This document shows, in pieces, positions 27,372 to 39,957 of a stretch of 64,000 nucleotides of DNA (the first letter of the stretch is position 1; each line of letters begins with the position of its first letter). The position numbers and the translations under genes are program-made. The notes under the pieces were generated by a model. The model was not told the DNA's origin and did not search any database. It was given only the letters and a program-made list of their open reading frames with translations. The DNA is from Pectobacterium sp. A5351 (GTDB lineage: Bacteria; Pseudomonadota; Gammaproteobacteria; Enterobacterales; Enterobacteriaceae). The DNA lies in NCBI RefSeq assembly GCF_028335745.1, contig NZ_CP116477.1:2728001-2792000 (forward strand), written 5' to 3'.

Positions 27372-28907
27372 TTACGGCCTTGTTGTTGAAATAATTGAAT
27401 CTGGAGCAGACGACATAAACCACTGCTGGATATTTGACATCGCGGCACTGGAGGTATCCAGAATCGGTTGCGGGTACACCCCTAACAACACCAGTAATAC
27501 CACCAACAGCATCACGATAGACAATTCGCGGATCGACATACTCTTCAATGGCTCATCAGATTTAGGCGCACCGTAGTAAGCACGCTGCATCATGATCAGT
27601 GAGTAGACTGACGCAAATACCAGACCGAAGGTTGAGATCACCGTAATCACCGGCACAACCTGATAGCTGCCGAACAGAATCATGAATTCGCCGACAAAGT
27701 TACCCGTACCCGGCATCCCCAAGGTTGCCACAGCAAAGAACAGAGACAGCGCAGGCAGGAACTTCAAGCGCGCCCACAGGCCACCCATTTCACGCATGTC
27801 ACGGGTATGCAGACGTTCGTACAGCTGACCACACAGAATGAACAGACCGGCAGCGGACAAACCGTGAGCAATCATCTGAATCACCGCGCCCTGATAAGCC
27901 AGTTGATTACCGGAATAGATGGCAATCATCACGAAGCCCATGTGGGACACCGAGGTGTAAGCAATCAGACGTTTGATATCCGTCTGTTTGAACGCCAACC
28001 AGGCACCGTAGAAGATACCAATCACACCCAGCCACATAGCGATCGGTGCAAAAGCATGGGAGGCGTTCGGGAACAGCGGCAGACTGAAACGCAGCAGGCC
28101 ATAGGCCGCCGTTTTCAACAGGATCCCTGCCAGGTCAACAGAACCCGCAGTTGGTGCCTGACTGTGTGCATCTGGCAGCCAACCGTGCAACGGCACGACA
28201 GGCATTTTTACAGCAAACGCGATGAAGAAGCCCAGCATCAACAGATATTCAACACCGTATGACATCGGCGTCTTCAGCAGGTCTTCATAGTTGAACGTCC
28301 AAACGCCAGTGGCATTGTGATGTACAAAGACCAGCGCCAGAATCGCGATCAACATGATCAGGCCGCTTGACTGGGTATAGATGAAGAACTTGGTCGCCGC
28401 CGTAATTCTGGTTTTACCGTCGGAGCCTTTATGCCCCCACAGCGCAATCAGGAAGTACATCGGTACCAGCATCATTTCCCAGAAGAAGAAGAACAGGAAC
28501 ATGTCGATGGCAAGGAACACGCCGATAACGCCGCCCAGAATCCACAGCAGGTTCAGGTGGAAGAAGCCCTGATAGCGCTGAATTTCATTCCAGGAACAGA
28601 GGATTGCCAACACACCCAGCAACCCCGTCAGCACCACCATCAGCAGTGACAGGCCGTCCAGCGCAAGATGAATACCGATGCCGAAGCGCGGGATCCATGG
28701 CACATAAAACTCAGATTGCCATTGTGGCACGCCTGTCGGTGCGATCAGCGAATAACCGCCTTGCAACCACAGTTGCAGAGACAGTGCGAGTGTCAGCCCC
28801 ATTGCAATCAACGCTATCCAGCGCGGTACTTTCGTACCAAAACGCTCTAACTGCCAGCACAGCAGACCGCCGATAAAGGGGAGAAGAATTAGCCAAGGTA
28901 GTAGCAT
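27372..28907 (-). CDS. nuoM: NADH-quinone oxidoreductase subunit M
   Basis: A 511-residue proton-pumping antiporter-like subunit of complex I (E. coli 509). FFFFFWEMMLVPMYFLI holds the key Glu near residue 144. PLHGWLPDAHSQAPTAGSVDLAGILLKTAAYG and IKRLIAYTSVSHMGFVM carry the conserved Lys and His. It follows nuoL with a 100-nt spacer that contains no gene. Confidence 0.97.
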   Translation of the reverse strand: MLLPWLILLPFIGGLLCWQLERFGTKVPRWIALIAMGLTLALSLQLWLQGGYSLIAPTGVPQWQSEFYVPWIPRFGIGIHLALDGLSLLMVVLTGLLGVLAILCSWNEIQRYQGFFHLNLLWILGGVIGVFLAIDMFLFFFFWEMMLVPMYFLIALWGHKGSDGKTRITAATKFFIYTQSSGLIMLIAILALVFVHHNATGVWTFNYEDLLKTPMSYGVEYLLMLGFFIAFAVKMPVVPLHGWLPDAHSQAPTAGSVDLAGILLKTAAYGLLRFSLPLFPNASHAFAPIAMWLGVIGIFYGAWLAFKQTDIKRLIAYTSVSHMGFVMIAIYSGNQLAYQGAVIQMIAHGLSAAGLFILCGQLYERLHTRDMREMGGLWARLKFLPALSLFFAVATLGMPGTGNFVGEFMILFGSYQVVPVITVISTFGLVFASVYSLIMMQRAYYGAPKSDEPLKSMSIRELSIVMLLVVLLVLLGVYPQPILDTSSAAMSNIQQWFMSSAPDSIISTTRP

Positions 28908-29007
28908 GGCGTTTTGTGTCCCTAAATTAAAGAAATCTGAAAACTTGCCGTGGCGGGCATCCCTGTCTGCGGAATGCCCTACCTTTTATACGTTACCGGA
29001 TACTGCC

Positions 29008-30855
29008 TTAGACCAGCAGTAACAAGGCCAGCACCAGCACGGCACCAAAGCCCATTGAAGCAACGTACCAGCGCAATTGACCATTCGCACTTAGCGCCAG
29101 CCCACGGTTACCCCAGCGGGTAATCGTAGCCGGAAGCGTCATCAATGCATTTAACGGATCACGCTGCAACAGCTTCGCGATAGCCAGATACGGTTTAACA
29201 AAGACATGGTCGTACAACCAGTCGAAGCCCCACGCGTGGAACCACCAGGTCGAGAAGAAACGACCCGGAGCACTCTTCGCGATGCTGCTCACCGCCTGAC
29301 GTTTACCCAGCCACAGCACAGCAGCAAGCAGAATACCGGCAATCGCCACCACGCCAGAGGTAATTTCCAGCGTCATCAACTGGCCGTGTTCAAGCTCAGT
29401 CGTCGCCGGCAACACACCGTGCAACGGCGGAACAATCATCGCACCAATAAAGGTGGACAGAACCATCAGCACAACCAGCGGTAAGTGGTGAGAAATGCCT
29501 TTTCCTGCATGCGCTTTGGTTTTCTCTTCACCGTGGAACACGATGAAAATCATACGGAACGTATACAGCGAGGTCATGAAGGCACCAGCTAATCCAGCCA
29601 CCATCAGATTGATGTGACCATTTGCCCATGCGCCAGCCAGAATCTCGTCTTTACTGAAGAAGCCAGCGGTAACCAGCGGCAGTGCAGCCAGCGCCGCCCC
29701 CCCAACCAGGAAGCAGACATAAACCAGCGGAATCGTTTTACGCAGGCCGCCCATCTTGAAGATGTTCTGCTCATGGTGGCAGGCCAGAATGACCGAACCA
29801 GAAGAGAGGAACAGCAGCGCTTTAAAGAACGCGTGCGTCATCAGGTGGAAAATTGCGGCATCCCATGCCTGAACGCCCAGCGCCAGGAACATATAACCAA
29901 TCTGGCTCATGGTGGAATAGGCCAGCACGCGCTTGATGTCGGTTTGTACCAGCGCGGCAAAACCTGCCAGCACCAGCGTTACCGCACCCACAATACCCAC
30001 CAGATGCAGGACATCCGGTGCCATCAGGAACAGGCCATTGGTACGTGCAATCAGGTAGACACCTGCGGTAACCATCGTCGCGGCGTGGATCAATGCAGAG
30101 ACTGGCGTTGGACCCGCCATCGCATCCGCCAGCCAGGTTTGCAGCGGCAACTGTGCAGATTTACCGACCGCACCACCCAGCAGCATCAGCGTCGCCCAAG
30201 TGATTTCCGGTGAGCCTTCAGCCAGTTTCTGCGGCGCTAATACCATCAGCTCGCGGAAGTTGAGCGTACCCAACTCTTTGTAAAGGATGAACAGCGCAAA
30301 GGCCAGAAAGACGTCACCCACACGGGTAACGATGAAGGCCTTCATTGCCGCCGCACCGTTCTTCGGATTGGTATAGTAGAAACCGATCAGCAGGTAACTG
30401 CACAGCCCTACCCCTTCCCAACCGAGATACATCAGCAACAGGTTATCGGCCAGTACCAGAACGACCATACTCGCGATAAACAGGTTGGTGTAGGCGAAGA
30501 AGCGGGAATATCCCTCTTCCCCACGCATGTACCAGGAGGCAAACAGGTGAATAAAGAAACCAACACCCGTTACAACGGACAGCATCGTCACCGAAAGGCC
30601 ATCAAGCGTCAGCGTGACGCTGATGTCGAAGTTGCCAACGGCCATCCATGTCCACAAATGCTGATTAAAGAAGGTGACGCCACCGTGCTGTTGGCCCATG
30701 AAATCGACCACAACCCAAGCGGTAACCAACGCTGCCAGACCAATCGAGCCAACACCGACGGTCGCGGACGTATTTTCCGACCAGCGACCGCGGGAAAATG
30801 CCAGCAACAGAAAGCCGAGCAGCGGGAAGAGTATTGTTAAATAGAGTAAGTTCAT
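29008..30855 (-). CDS. nuoL: NADH-quinone oxidoreductase subunit L
   Basis: A 615-residue distal proton-pumping subunit (E. coli 613). It shows the antiporter core ([76 protein letters not shown]) and the C-terminal extension that supplies the long lateral helix and final anchor. The start overlaps the nuoK stop by 4 nt. Confidence 0.97.
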
Positions 30856-31154
30856 CCGCGCATCTCACTGACTGTATCAATATTCAGGGTCTGACGACGA
30901 CGATACATCTGCAACAACAGCGCCAGACCAATACTGGCCTCAGCCGCTGCCAGCGTAATCGCCAGAATGTACATCACCTGACCATCCGGCTGCTGCCAGT
31001 AACTGCCTGCGACGACAAATGCCAGCGCGGCAGCGTTGATCATAATTTCGAGACTGATCAACATAAACAGCAGGTTACGACGAATTAACAGACCAGTCAG
31101 CCCCAGAACAAACAGGATAGCGGCTAAAATCAATCCATGTTGTAACGGAATCAT
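30852..31154 (-). CDS. nuoK: NADH-quinone oxidoreductase subunit K
   Basis: A 100-residue three-helix membrane subunit of complex I, the same length as in E. coli. The conserved Glu residues of the E-channel appear in [19 protein letters not shown] and [19 protein letters not shown]. Four-nt overlaps with both nuoJ and nuoL indicate coupled translation. Confidence 0.97.
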
Positions 31155-31711
31155 GCGCGTTCCCCCGTTATTTTCTTCTCAGCGTCCTGATTCGCGCTTT
31201 CTTTATTCACAACGTCACCGCGTTTATCTTCACGACCAATGTGGAAAGCGACAACCAATCCCGCCAGCAGCAGCATTGACGCTAATTCAACGGCCAGAAC
31301 ATAAGGACCAAACAGGCTGATACCTACGGCTTTCGCCTCAACAGGCGTGCCCGTGATTCCCTGCTCTTTCAGGCTGAGGATCGCATTGACGACAATCACC
31401 AGTAACGCCAGAGAAAGAATACCTGGCCCTACCCAAGCGCTCGGTTTCAGCCAATTCCGCTCTTGTTCTTCCACGGAGTTGCCGAGGTTGAGCATCATGA
31501 CGACGAATACGAACAGCACCATGATGGCACCCGCATAAACGATGATGCTCAGCGCGCCAGCAAAATTAGCCCCCAGCGAGAAAAAGACGCCCGCAATCGC
31601 CATAAGCGAAGTGACCATGTACAACAATGCATGCACAGGATTGGTATGCGTAATGACGCGCAATGTCGCCAGTATCGCAATCAAGCCTGTGGTATAAAAA
31701 GCGAATTCCAT
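31151..31711 (-). CDS. nuoJ: NADH-quinone oxidoreductase subunit J
   Basis: A 186-residue five-helix membrane subunit (E. coli 184). The third-helix region [24 protein letters not shown], with the pi-bulge glycine and conserved tyrosine, is clear. The hydrophilic C-terminal tail ([14 protein letters not shown]) is typical. It lies 9 nt after nuoI. Confidence 0.97.
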
Positions 31712-31720
31712 GCTAGCTCC

Positions 31721-32263
31721 TTAGGGCAACAGGCCTTTGACATCAATAGGTTTGGCTTCGTTTTCCGCTTCGCCCTTATCTTTCCCATCGATTGCCATAC
31801 CGGCCATCCGGTAGAAATTGTATTCCGGATATTTACCCGGCCCCGATATCAGCAGATCTTCTTTCTCGTACACCAGATCCTGACGTTTGTAATCGCCCAT
31901 CTCGAAATCCGGCGTCAGCTGGATAGCGGTTGTCGGGCACGCTTCTTCGCAGAAGCCACAGAAAATGCAGCGTGAGAAGTTGACGCGGAAGAACTCGGGA
32001 TACCAGCGACCATCTTTGGTTTCCGCTTTCTGCAATGAGATACAGCCGACCGGACAGGCCACCGCACACAGGTTGCAGGCAACGCAACGCTCTTCACCAT
32101 CAGGATCGCGCGTCAGCACGATACGACCACGGTAGCGCGGCGGTGGATTCACAGGCTCTTCGGGATACATTCTGGTTTCGCGCTTCTTGAAAGCATTCGA
32201 ACCCACCATACAGATACTGCGTATCTGGGTGCCGAAACCAACCACTAAGTCTTTCAATGTCAT
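31721..32263 (-). CDS. nuoI: NADH-quinone oxidoreductase subunit I
   Basis: A 180-residue ferredoxin-like subunit of the peripheral arm, the same length as in E. coli. Two 4Fe-4S motifs bind clusters N6a and N6b: [15 protein letters not shown] and [15 protein letters not shown]. An amphipathic N-terminus attaches it to the membrane part. It is 17 nt after nuoH. Confidence 0.97.
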   Translation of the reverse strand: MTLKDLVVGFGTQIRSICMVGSNAFKKRETRMYPEEPVNPPPRYRGRIVLTRDPDGEERCVACNLCAVACPVGCISLQKAETKDGRWYPEFFRVNFSRCIFCGFCEEACPTTAIQLTPDFEMGDYKRQDLVYEKEDLLISGPGKYPEYNFYRMAGMAIDGKDKGEAENEAKPIDVKGLLP

Positions 32264-32280
32264 GGTTTATTCACCCCTTC

Positions 32281-33255
32281 TTAAGCGTTGTACAAAATGA
32301 CGGCCGCTGTCGCCAGCAGATTCAAAAGCGTTATCGGCAGACAGACTTTCCAACCGAAAGACATCACCTGGTCATAACGCGGACGGGGTAACGAAGCACG
32401 AATCAGGATGAACATCATCATGAAAAAGCCCGTTTTCAGCGCAAACCAGACAAATGGAGGCAGGATTGGACCATGCCAGCCGCCGAAGAACAGCGTCACC
32501 ATCAGCGCAGAAACCGTAACGATCCCGATATATTCCCCGACAAAGAACAGACCGAATTTCATACCGGAATATTCAATGTGGTAACCATCGGCAATTTCCT
32601 GCTCAGCTTCAGGCTGGTCAAACGGGTGACGGTGACACACCGCCACACCTGCGATGGCAAACGTAATAAAGCCGAAGAACTGCGGGATGACGTTCCACAG
32701 GTGTTCCTGAGAATCGACGATGTCACGCATGTTGAACGAGCCAGCCTGCGCGACTACACCCATCAGCGACAGGCCGATGAACACTTCATAACTCACGGTC
32801 TGCGCAGAAGCACGTACCGCCCCCAGCAGTGAGTATTTGTTGTTACTCGCCCAACCGGCAAACAGCACTGCGTAAACAGCTAAACCCGCCATCATCAGGA
32901 AGAACAGGATCCCGATGTTCAGATCGGCGACACCCCAGGTTGGCGTGATCGGCACAATCGCAAAGGCAATCAGCATTGACGTGAACGCGATCATCGGTGC
33001 CAGCGTGAAGATCACCTTATCGGTAAAGTTCGGCACCCAGTCTTCTTTGAAGAACATTTTGATCATGTCAGCGACGAGCTGTAATGAACCGCCCCAACCT
33101 ACCCGGTTTGGTCCATAACGTCCCTGGAAGAGGCCGAGCAGTCGGCGTTCACCCATACTCATGAACGCGCCACACGTCACCACAACCAGCAGAATCACGA
33201 TCGCTTTTCCGACGGTAATCAGGATCTCGGTTAATTCCGGTGTTAACCAACTCAT
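32281..33255 (-). CDS. nuoH: NADH-quinone oxidoreductase subunit H
   Basis: A 324-residue eight-helix membrane subunit that forms the quinone chamber with NuoB/NuoD. Conserved loops are present: [32 protein letters not shown], and [20 protein letters not shown] with the charged residues of the E-channel. It overlaps the nuoG stop by 4 nt. Confidence 0.97.
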   Translation of the reverse strand: MSWLTPELTEILITVGKAIVILLVVVTCGAFMSMGERRLLGLFQGRYGPNRVGWGGSLQLVADMIKMFFKEDWVPNFTDKVIFTLAPMIAFTSMLIAFAIVPITPTWGVADLNIGILFFLMMAGLAVYAVLFAGWASNNKYSLLGAVRASAQTVSYEVFIGLSLMGVVAQAGSFNMRDIVDSQEHLWNVIPQFFGFITFAIAGVAVCHRHPFDQPEAEQEIADGYHIEYSGMKFGLFFVGEYIGIVTVSALMVTLFFGGWHGPILPPFVWFALKTGFFMMMFILIRASLPRPRYDQVMSFGWKVCLPITLLNLLATAAVILYNA

Positions 33256-35978
33256 TGTGCGGCCTCCCGCAGATTTTCAACGGTTGCACCCGCCAGCACC
33301 GGCGCAATACCCGGCAAGCCCAGCGGTAAACCAACCTGTCCCTGATTCAATTCCGCACTTAAACGCAGTGGCAGACGTAGCGTTTGTCCTGCACAGGTCA
33401 GCTCCAGCAACGTACCCGCATTCACACCTAACGTTGCCGCATCGGCCGGGTTCACCATCACGTAAGGTTCTGGCATACGCTGCTGAATCACATCAGAACG
33501 CTGTGACATTTCATCACTACCAAACAGGTGATAATACGGCGCAACACGCCATTGACCCGCTTGTGGGACGAACGCCGCAGGAATGTTGTCGAAATACGCC
33601 AGCGAACCTTCGCCAGCTTCGATCAGACGCACACCCGGATCGCCATGACGCAAATGTCCGCCCACTTCATCCTGAAATTTGTTCCAGGCTTGCGGTGAGT
33701 TCCAGCCTGGTGCCCAGGCAAACGGAATCTGCTGACGGTTGGCTGTCGGACTGTTGTTCCCTTCCATTGAGAAGGCAAACATCGTGTCTTTATCGACAGG
33801 CTGACGCGGTTCATGCACGCTGATATTGGCACGCATCGCGGTACGGCCACTGGAGCGAATCGGTGAACGCGACAGTTTCTGGCCACGAATACGGAACGAC
33901 GCGTCCGGCGCGGCGTCTTTGATCGCGGCAAGCTGCGGCAGTGCGGCAGCACACGCGTCAATCACGTTATCCAACTGCGTCCAGTCAACCTGACGGCTGT
34001 TGTAAGTGATGTACAGCGAGTGCAACCAGCGCCAGCTTTCCAGCATCACGACTTTGTCGTTGTAGTACGTTGGGTCATAAACCTGGAAGAAACGCTGAGC
34101 GCGGCCTTCCTGGTTAATCAGCGTACCGTCGCTTTCAGCAAAGCTGGCAGCGGACAGAATCATGCTGGCCTTGTCCATGATGCGAGTGCGCTGATGGTCG
34201 ACCACAATCAGGTTTTCCGCTTTTTCCAGCGCGGCATCAACGCGAGCGATTGGGGCATGCCGGTAGAGATCGTTCTCCAGCACCACCACGCTGTCGGCGT
34301 CACCGTTTTCCAACTGCGCCAGCGCGTCATCCAGCGAACCGCCGCCCATGATTGACAACCCGATGCTGTTGGCAGCAGGAGCAACAAAGGTAATTCCGAC
34401 GTCAGAACCGCGATTTTTCAGCGCTTTGGCAACGTTTGCCGCCGCAGAGATCACGTCTTCGCTGCCAGCATTGGTGCCGGAGATGATGAGTGGTTTTTTC
34501 GCACCGGCCAGCGCCTGTACGATGATATCGACTTTCTGGTCGAGGCCCGCAGCCAGATCGGCAACGGCCGGAGCGCTGCTATCCAGACCGTGTGCAATGG
34601 CAAAACCAAGGCGCGCCTGATCGGCAACCGGCGCACGGTAGTTCCATGCAGCGATGTCGTCCAGACGGGTGTTGTCGACATTGGTGACAAACAGCGGGTG
34701 CTTGGCATGCTGACCAATGTTCATGATCGCCGCGATCTGCCAGTCAGCCACTTTCTGCGCTGCCGCCATTTCACGAGCTTTGCCTTTAACGGCCTGACGA
34801 ACAGCCAGTGCGATACGCGCCCCTGTCTGCGTCAAGTCTTCACCCAGAATCAGAACCGCGTCGTAGCCTTCGATTTCACGCAGCGCCGGTGTTCTCACAC
34901 CGCTTTCGCGCAGCACTTTCAGGATCAGTTGCAGACGATTTTGTTCTTCCTGCGCGATACCCGTGTAGAAGTTCTCGGCACCCACCAACTCACGCAAGGC
35001 GAAGTTGCTTTCAATGCTAGCGCGTGGTGAACCGATACCGATCGTTTTCTTCGCCTGACGCAGCACATCCGCCGCACCTTGCAGTGCCTGATCGGCATTC
35101 AGCGCGATCCAGTCATTACCACGGCGTTGCAGCGGCTGATTTGGACGGTCTTTCTGATTAACATAGCCGTAACCAAAACGACCGCGGTCACACAGGAAAT
35201 AGTGGTTTACGCTACCGTTGAAACGGTTTTCGATACGGCGCAGTTCGCCATAGCGTTCACCGGGGCTGGTATTACAGCCGATGCTGCACTGCTGGCAAAC
35301 GCTCGGTGCAAACTGCATATCCCATTTACGATTATAGCGCTCGGAGTGCGTTTTATCGGTGAATACACCGGTCGGACACACTTCAACCAGGTTGCCGGAG
35401 AACTCGCTTTCCAGCGTGCCATCTTCCGGGCGACCGAAGTAGACGTTATCGTGTGCGCCGTAAACGCCGAGATCTTTGCCATCCGCGTAATCTTTGTAGT
35501 AACGCACGCAGCGATAGCACGCGATACAGCGGTTCATCTCATGAGAAATGAACGGCCCAAGATCCTGATTACGGTGGGTACGCTTGGTGAAGCGATAGCG
35601 ACGGAAGTTCTGCCCCGTCATGACCGTCATATCCTGCAAATGACAGTTACCGCCTTCCTCACACACCGGGCAATCGTGCGGGTGGTTGGTCATCAGAAAC
35701 TCAACTATCGTCTTACGGAATAGTTTCGCTTCTTCATCTTCAATGGCGATAAACGTACCCGGTGCTGCTGGTGTCATACAAGACATCACCAGACGACCGC
35801 GGGTGTCTTCCGCGTTTTGATACTGTTTTACCGCACAGAGGCGGCAGGATCCGACGCTCCCGAGCGCGGGGTGCCAGCAAAAGTAAGGAATATCAAGTCC
35901 CAGAGTCAGGCAAGCTTCCAGAAGGTTGTCTGCTCCGTTTACTTCATACTCTTTGCCGTCTACATGAATAGTAGCCAT
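33252..35978 (-). CDS. nuoG: NADH-quinone oxidoreductase subunit G
   Basis: 908 residues from the ATG at 35978, identical in length to E. coli NuoG; in-frame upstream starts at 35987 and 36026 were rejected. The N-terminal ferredoxin domain binds a 2Fe-2S cluster ([15 protein letters not shown]). It is followed by the His-coordinated N5 motif ([15 protein letters not shown]), two 4Fe-4S sets ([22 protein letters not shown]) and a molybdopterin oxidoreductase-like domain without a cofactor. An unusual 187-nt spacer separates it from nuoF. Confidence 0.97.
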   Translation of the reverse strand: MATIHVDGKEYEVNGADNLLEACLTLGLDIPYFCWHPALGSVGSCRLCAVKQYQNAEDTRGRLVMSCMTPAAPGTFIAIEDEEAKLFRKTIVEFLMTNHPHDCPVCEEGGNCHLQDMTVMTGQNFRRYRFTKRTHRNQDLGPFISHEMNRCIACYRCVRYYKDYADGKDLGVYGAHDNVYFGRPEDGTLESEFSGNLVEVCPTGVFTDKTHSERYNRKWDMQFAPSVCQQCSIGCNTSPGERYGELRRIENRFNGSVNHYFLCDRGRFGYGYVNQKDRPNQPLQRRGNDWIALNADQALQGAADVLRQAKKTIGIGSPRASIESNFALRELVGAENFYTGIAQEEQNRLQLILKVLRESGVRTPALREIEGYDAVLILGEDLTQTGARIALAVRQAVKGKAREMAAAQKVADWQIAAIMNIGQHAKHPLFVTNVDNTRLDDIAAWNYRAPVADQARLGFAIAHGLDSSAPAVADLAAGLDQKVDIIVQALAGAKKPLIISGTNAGSEDVISAAANVAKALKNRGSDVGITFVAPAANSIGLSIMGGGSLDDALAQLENGDADSVVVLENDLYRHAPIARVDAALEKAENLIVVDHQRTRIMDKASMILSAASFAESDGTLINQEGRAQRFFQVYDPTYYNDKVVMLESWRWLHSLYITYNSRQVDWTQLDNVIDACAAALPQLAAIKDAAPDASFRIRGQKLSRSPIRSSGRTAMRANISVHEPRQPVDKDTMFAFSMEGNNSPTANRQQIPFAWAPGWNSPQAWNKFQDEVGGHLRHGDPGVRLIEAGEGSLAYFDNIPAAFVPQAGQWRVAPYYHLFGSDEMSQRSDVIQQRMPEPYVMVNPADAATLGVNAGTLLELTCAGQTLRLPLRLSAELNQGQVGLPLGLPGIAPVLAGATVENLREAAQ

Positions 35979-36030
35979 AGTCAGCATGCTTCCATAATGG
36001 CCCGTGTTGCCACGAGCGCTAATCAAAAAT

Positions 36031-36123
36031 TCTGTATACCCTCATCTTTCAAATCGCAAATGCGTTGGCTACCTGCGCCTGAAATCTATTGGGTTTATAG
36101 AGGGTGGCTTATTTGCGCCACCC
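36031..36123. repeat. Palindromic element in the nuoF-nuoG spacer
   Basis: A 71-bp segment (36031-36101) has imperfect inverted ends, TCTGTATACCC and GGGTTTATAGA, and an internal TGCGTTGGCTAC. It is followed by a perfect 7-bp hairpin GGGTGGC / GCCACCC (36102-36123). The left half resembles the start of the 204-bp element at 53752 (shared TATAyCC, TCAT, CTTCAA or TTTCAA, CGTTGGCTAC), as does the right end (CCTGAAA, then ATT and a GG-TATAG-like end). It is probably a short copy of the same intergenic repeat family. Confidence 0.6.
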
Positions 36124-36165
36124 TGCGGATACATTCACTGCATCTCGCACATGTTGAGCGATAGC

Positions 36166-37515
36166 TTACCAGCGCTCTTTCAACAGGTTAGGCTGAATAC
36201 CGCCAATCGTTTTGACGTTGCCTAAATACTGTTTAGAGATACCCGCTTCGAATTCTTCCCGGAAATATTTGATGGCACTTTGCAGCGGCTCAACCGCACC
36301 CGGCGCATGCGCACAAAAGGTGTTCCCCGGTCCGAGGAAGCGGCAAAGCTGCTCCAGCGTTTCGATATCGCCGGGTTGGCCTTCCCCCTTCTCCAGCGCA
36401 CGCAGAATCTTCACGCTCCACGGCAGACCATCACGGCACGGCGTACACCAGCCGCAGGATTCACGGGCGAAGAACTCTTCCAGATTGCGCGTCAGCGAGA
36501 CCATATTGATCTCGTGATCGACGGCCATCGCCAGCGCCGTACCCATACGGCTACCTGCTTTCGCAATGTGCTCAAAATCCATTGGCAGATCGAGATGGCT
36601 TTCCGTCAGGAAATCCGTCCCTGCGCCGCCCGGCTGCCAGGCTTTCAGCTTCAGACCATCACGCATACCGCCCGCGTAGTCTTCCAGAATCTCACGCGCC
36701 GTGGTACCGAATGGCAGTTCCCACAGGCCCGGATTGTTTACGCGACCGGAGAAGCCCATCAGTTTCGTGCCTGCATCTTTACTTTTACCCGCAGACAGCC
36801 CCTGATACCACGCCGCACCGTGTTCGATAATCGCCGGTACGTTACACAGCGTTTCCACGTTGTTGACGCAGGTCGGTTTACCCCACACGCCCGCAGACGC
36901 CGGGAACGGCGGCTTGGAACGTGGGTTGGCACGACGGCCTTCCAGCGAGTTAATCAGTGCAGTTTCTTCACCGCAGATGTAACGCCCGGCGCCCGTATGC
37001 ACGAACAACTCGAAATCGAACCCGCTACCCAGAATATTTTTACCCAGCAGACCCGCCGCTTTCGCTTCTTCGATGGCACGACGCAGATGGACAGCCGCTT
37101 CGATGTATTCGCCGCGCAGGAAGATGTAGCCGCGGTAGGCTTTCAGCGCAAAGGCGCTAATCAGCATACCTTCAACCAGCAGATGGGGCTCTTGCTCCAT
37201 CAGCAGGCGGTCTTTGTAAGTACCTGGCTCCATCTCATCCGCGTTACACAGCAGATAGCGGATGTTCATGCTTTCGTCTTTCGGCATCAGGCTCCACTTC
37301 AAGCCCGTCGAAAAGCCTGCGCCGCCACGCCCTTTCAGGCCAGCGTCTTTAACCAGTGAGACCACTTCATCCTGCGCCATGCCGGTTAACGCTTTTTGCG
37401 CGGCGACATAGCCGTTTTTGCTGCGATACTCATCCAGCCATACCGGCTGTTTGTCTGCACGTAAACGCCAGGTCAGAGGATGCTGCTCAGCAGTCAGAAC
37501 AATGTCTTTACTCAT
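36166..37515 (-). CDS. nuoF: NADH-quinone oxidoreductase subunit F (NADH-binding)
   Basis: A 449-residue flavoprotein subunit (E. coli 445). [16 protein letters not shown] binds NADH/FMN and [17 protein letters not shown] is the flavin region. [10 protein letters not shown] plus a later Cys (GNTFCAH) bind 4Fe-4S cluster N3. The start overlaps the nuoE stop by 4 nt. Confidence 0.97.
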   Translation of the reverse strand: MSKDIVLTAEQHPLTWRLRADKQPVWLDEYRSKNGYVAAQKALTGMAQDEVVSLVKDAGLKGRGGAGFSTGLKWSLMPKDESMNIRYLLCNADEMEPGTYKDRLLMEQEPHLLVEGMLISAFALKAYRGYIFLRGEYIEAAVHLRRAIEEAKAAGLLGKNILGSGFDFELFVHTGAGRYICGEETALINSLEGRRANPRSKPPFPASAGVWGKPTCVNNVETLCNVPAIIEHGAAWYQGLSAGKSKDAGTKLMGFSGRVNNPGLWELPFGTTAREILEDYAGGMRDGLKLKAWQPGGAGTDFLTESHLDLPMDFEHIAKAGSRMGTALAMAVDHEINMVSLTRNLEEFFARESCGWCTPCRDGLPWSVKILRALEKGEGQPGDIETLEQLCRFLGPGNTFCAHAPGAVEPLQSAIKYFREEFEAGISKQYLGNVKTIGGIQPNLLKERW

Positions 37516-38057
37516 TGATACTGCTCCAATAACGATTCAATTCCTTCCGGCGTCACATGGCTGTGGGTATCGTCATCAATCATCATCGACGGCCCCTTGT
37601 CACAGTTCCCCAGGCAGCAGGTCGGCAACAGCGTGAAACGTCCATCGAACGTCGTCTGTCCCGGTTTGATGCTGAGCTTACGCTCAAGTGCAGCCTGAAC
37701 GCCCTGATAGCCATTGATATGGCACACGACGCTGTCGCAATAGCGAATAATGTGGCGCCCAACCGGCTGACGGTAAATCTGGCTATAGAACGTCGCTACA
37801 CCTTCCACGTCACTGGCAGGAATGCCCAGCACATCGGCAATTGCGTTGATCGCACCATCCGGTACCCAGCCGCGTTCTTTCTGCACAATTTTCAGTGCTT
37901 CGATCGACGCGGCGCGTGCATCTTCGTAGTGATGTTTTTCGTGCTCAATGGCGTCACGTTCGGCGTCGCTCAATACAAAAGCATTGTCTTTTGTCAGCGA
38001 GTCGGCAGCAGGTTGTCCCTGAGCATCAATATGATCGTGATTGTTATGATCATGCAT
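37512..38057 (-). CDS. nuoE: NADH-quinone oxidoreductase subunit E
   Basis: A 181-residue thioredoxin-like 2Fe-2S (N1a) subunit. The four cysteines are in YCDSVVCH and [13 protein letters not shown]. It is about 15 residues longer than E. coli NuoE (166) because of an N-terminal extension rich in His, Asp and Asn ([15 protein letters not shown]). The extension lies before the conserved FELS-like segment and could bind metal, which is speculative. It is 2 nt after nuoCD. Confidence 0.96.
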   Translation of the reverse strand: MHDHNNHDHIDAQGQPAADSLTKDNAFVLSDAERDAIEHEKHHYEDARAASIEALKIVQKERGWVPDGAINAIADVLGIPASDVEGVATFYSQIYRQPVGRHIIRYCDSVVCHINGYQGVQAALERKLSIKPGQTTFDGRFTLLPTCCLGNCDKGPSMMIDDDTHSHVTPEGIESLLEQYQ

Positions 38058-38059
38058 AA

Positions 38060-39859
38060 TTAGCGGTCCACATCTGACATTACGAAATCAATACTGCCGA
38101 GGTAAACGATCAAATCGGATACCAGACATCCGCGAATGACAGACGGAATCTGTTGCAGATGCGCATAGCTCGGCGTGCGAATACGGGTACGGTAGCTCAT
38201 CGTGCCGCCGTCACTGGTCAGGTAATAGCTGTTAATGCCCTTCGTTGCCTCAACCATCTGGAATGATTCATTGGCAGGCATAACCGGTCCCCAGGAAACC
38301 TGAAGGAAGTGGTTAATCAGCGTATCAATATGCTGCAATGTGCGCTCTTTTGGCGGCGGCGTCGTCAGCGGGTGATCCGCTTTAAACGGCCCTTCCGGCA
38401 TGTTCTTGAGGCACTGATCCAGAATACGCAAGCTCTGACGCAGCTCTTCAACCTTCAGCATCACGCGGCTATAGCAATCACTGATGCCGTCGCCAACAGG
38501 CACTTCAAAGTCGAAGTTTTCATAACCGGAATACGGACGCCATTTGCGCACGTCAAAACCGATACCTGTCGCACGCAGACCCGCACCGGTTACGCCCCAA
38601 TCCAACGCTTCTTTCGCATTGTAGGCAGCGACGCCCTGAGTACGGCCTTTCAGGATGGTGTTCTGCAGCGCGGCCTTAACATAGGTATCCAGGCGGCTCG
38701 GCATCCAATCGAGGAATTCACGCAGCAGACGTTCCCAGCCGCGTGGCAGATCGTGCGCCACACCGCCAATACGGAACCACGCCGGGTGCATACGGAAGCC
38801 GGTAATCGCTTCAACCAAATCGTAAATTTTCTGGCGGTCAGTAAACGCAAAGAACACCGGTGTCATCGCACCGACGTCCTGAATATAGGTACTGATATAC
38901 AGCAGGTGGCTATTAATGCGGAACAGCTCAGACAGCATCACGCGAATCGTTTTAACGCGATCCGGCACCTCAATACCCGCCAGTTTTTCTACGGCAAGCA
39001 CATACGGCATTTCGTTAACGCAGCCGCCAAGGTATTCAATACGGTCGGTATAAGGGATGTAGCTGTGCCAGGACTGGCGTTCGCCCATTTTCTCCGCGCC
39101 GCGATGGTGGTAACCCACGTCAGGCACGCAGTCGACGATTTCTTCGCCATCCAACTGCAGGATAATACGGAAGGCACCGTGTGAAGACGGGTGGTTTGGA
39201 CCGAGGTTGAGGAACATGAAGTCCTCATTTTCAGTACCGCGCTTCATTCCCCACTCTTCCGGTTTGAACGTCAGCGATTCCATTTCCAGATCTTCTTTCT
39301 GCTTGGTCAGCACGAAAGGATCGAATTCGGTCGCACGCGCCGGATAATCTTTACGCAACGGGTGCCCTTCCCACGTCTGCGGCATCATGATGCGCGTCAG
39401 GTGTGGGTGGCCGTTGAACGTAATACCAAACATTTCCCACGTTTCACGCTCATACCAGTTGGCATTCGGGAACAGTTTGGTCACGGTCGGTACGTGCAGA
39501 TCGCTCTCGGCCAACGCGACTTTCAGCATGATGTCGCGGTTACGCTCGATAGAAATGATGTGATAAAAGACGGAGTAGTCGGCGGCAGGCAAGCCTTCAC
39601 GGTGAGTGCGCAAGCGCTCATCCATACCGTGCAGGTCAAACAGCATGACATAAGGCTTCGGCTGTTTTTTCAGGAATGCGACAACGTCCAGTAATTGCTC
39701 ACGTTTGACCCACACAACGGGAATACCTGTGCGGGTAGCTTGTACAGTAAATGCATCTGGTCCAAAACGGTTACACAGCTCGCCAACGACCGGATCGTCA
39801 AGGTGATCGCGGGTTTGCCAGCCTGGCTGAGCGAGATCGTGTGTCGTTAAATCTGTCAT
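38060..39859 (-). CDS. nuoC: NADH-quinone oxidoreductase fused subunit C/D
   Basis: A 599-residue NuoCD fusion, as in E. coli. The NuoC 30-kDa domain (about 1-190) has [37 protein letters not shown]. The NuoD 49-kDa domain (about 210-599) has [22 protein letters not shown] with the quinone-site His, [17 protein letters not shown], and a C-terminus ending [11 protein letters not shown]. It forms the quinone site with NuoB. Confidence 0.97.
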   Translation of the reverse strand: MTDLTTHDLAQPGWQTRDHLDDPVVGELCNRFGPDAFTVQATRTGIPVVWVKREQLLDVVAFLKKQPKPYVMLFDLHGMDERLRTHREGLPAADYSVFYHIISIERNRDIMLKVALAESDLHVPTVTKLFPNANWYERETWEMFGITFNGHPHLTRIMMPQTWEGHPLRKDYPARATEFDPFVLTKQKEDLEMESLTFKPEEWGMKRGTENEDFMFLNLGPNHPSSHGAFRIILQLDGEEIVDCVPDVGYHHRGAEKMGERQSWHSYIPYTDRIEYLGGCVNEMPYVLAVEKLAGIEVPDRVKTIRVMLSELFRINSHLLYISTYIQDVGAMTPVFFAFTDRQKIYDLVEAITGFRMHPAWFRIGGVAHDLPRGWERLLREFLDWMPSRLDTYVKAALQNTILKGRTQGVAAYNAKEALDWGVTGAGLRATGIGFDVRKWRPYSGYENFDFEVPVGDGISDCYSRVMLKVEELRQSLRILDQCLKNMPEGPFKADHPLTTPPPKERTLQHIDTLINHFLQVSWGPVMPANESFQMVEATKGINSYYLTSDGGTMSYRTRIRTPSYAHLQQIPSVIRGCLVSDLIVYLGSIDFVMSDVDR

Positions 39860-39957
39860 AAATATGTCACCACATTAAATGTGCTATTTCTGTATCTGAT
39901 AATGACCGCACACTATTATCGGGGTATTACACGGTCACCGGGTTTATCATCTACAGG

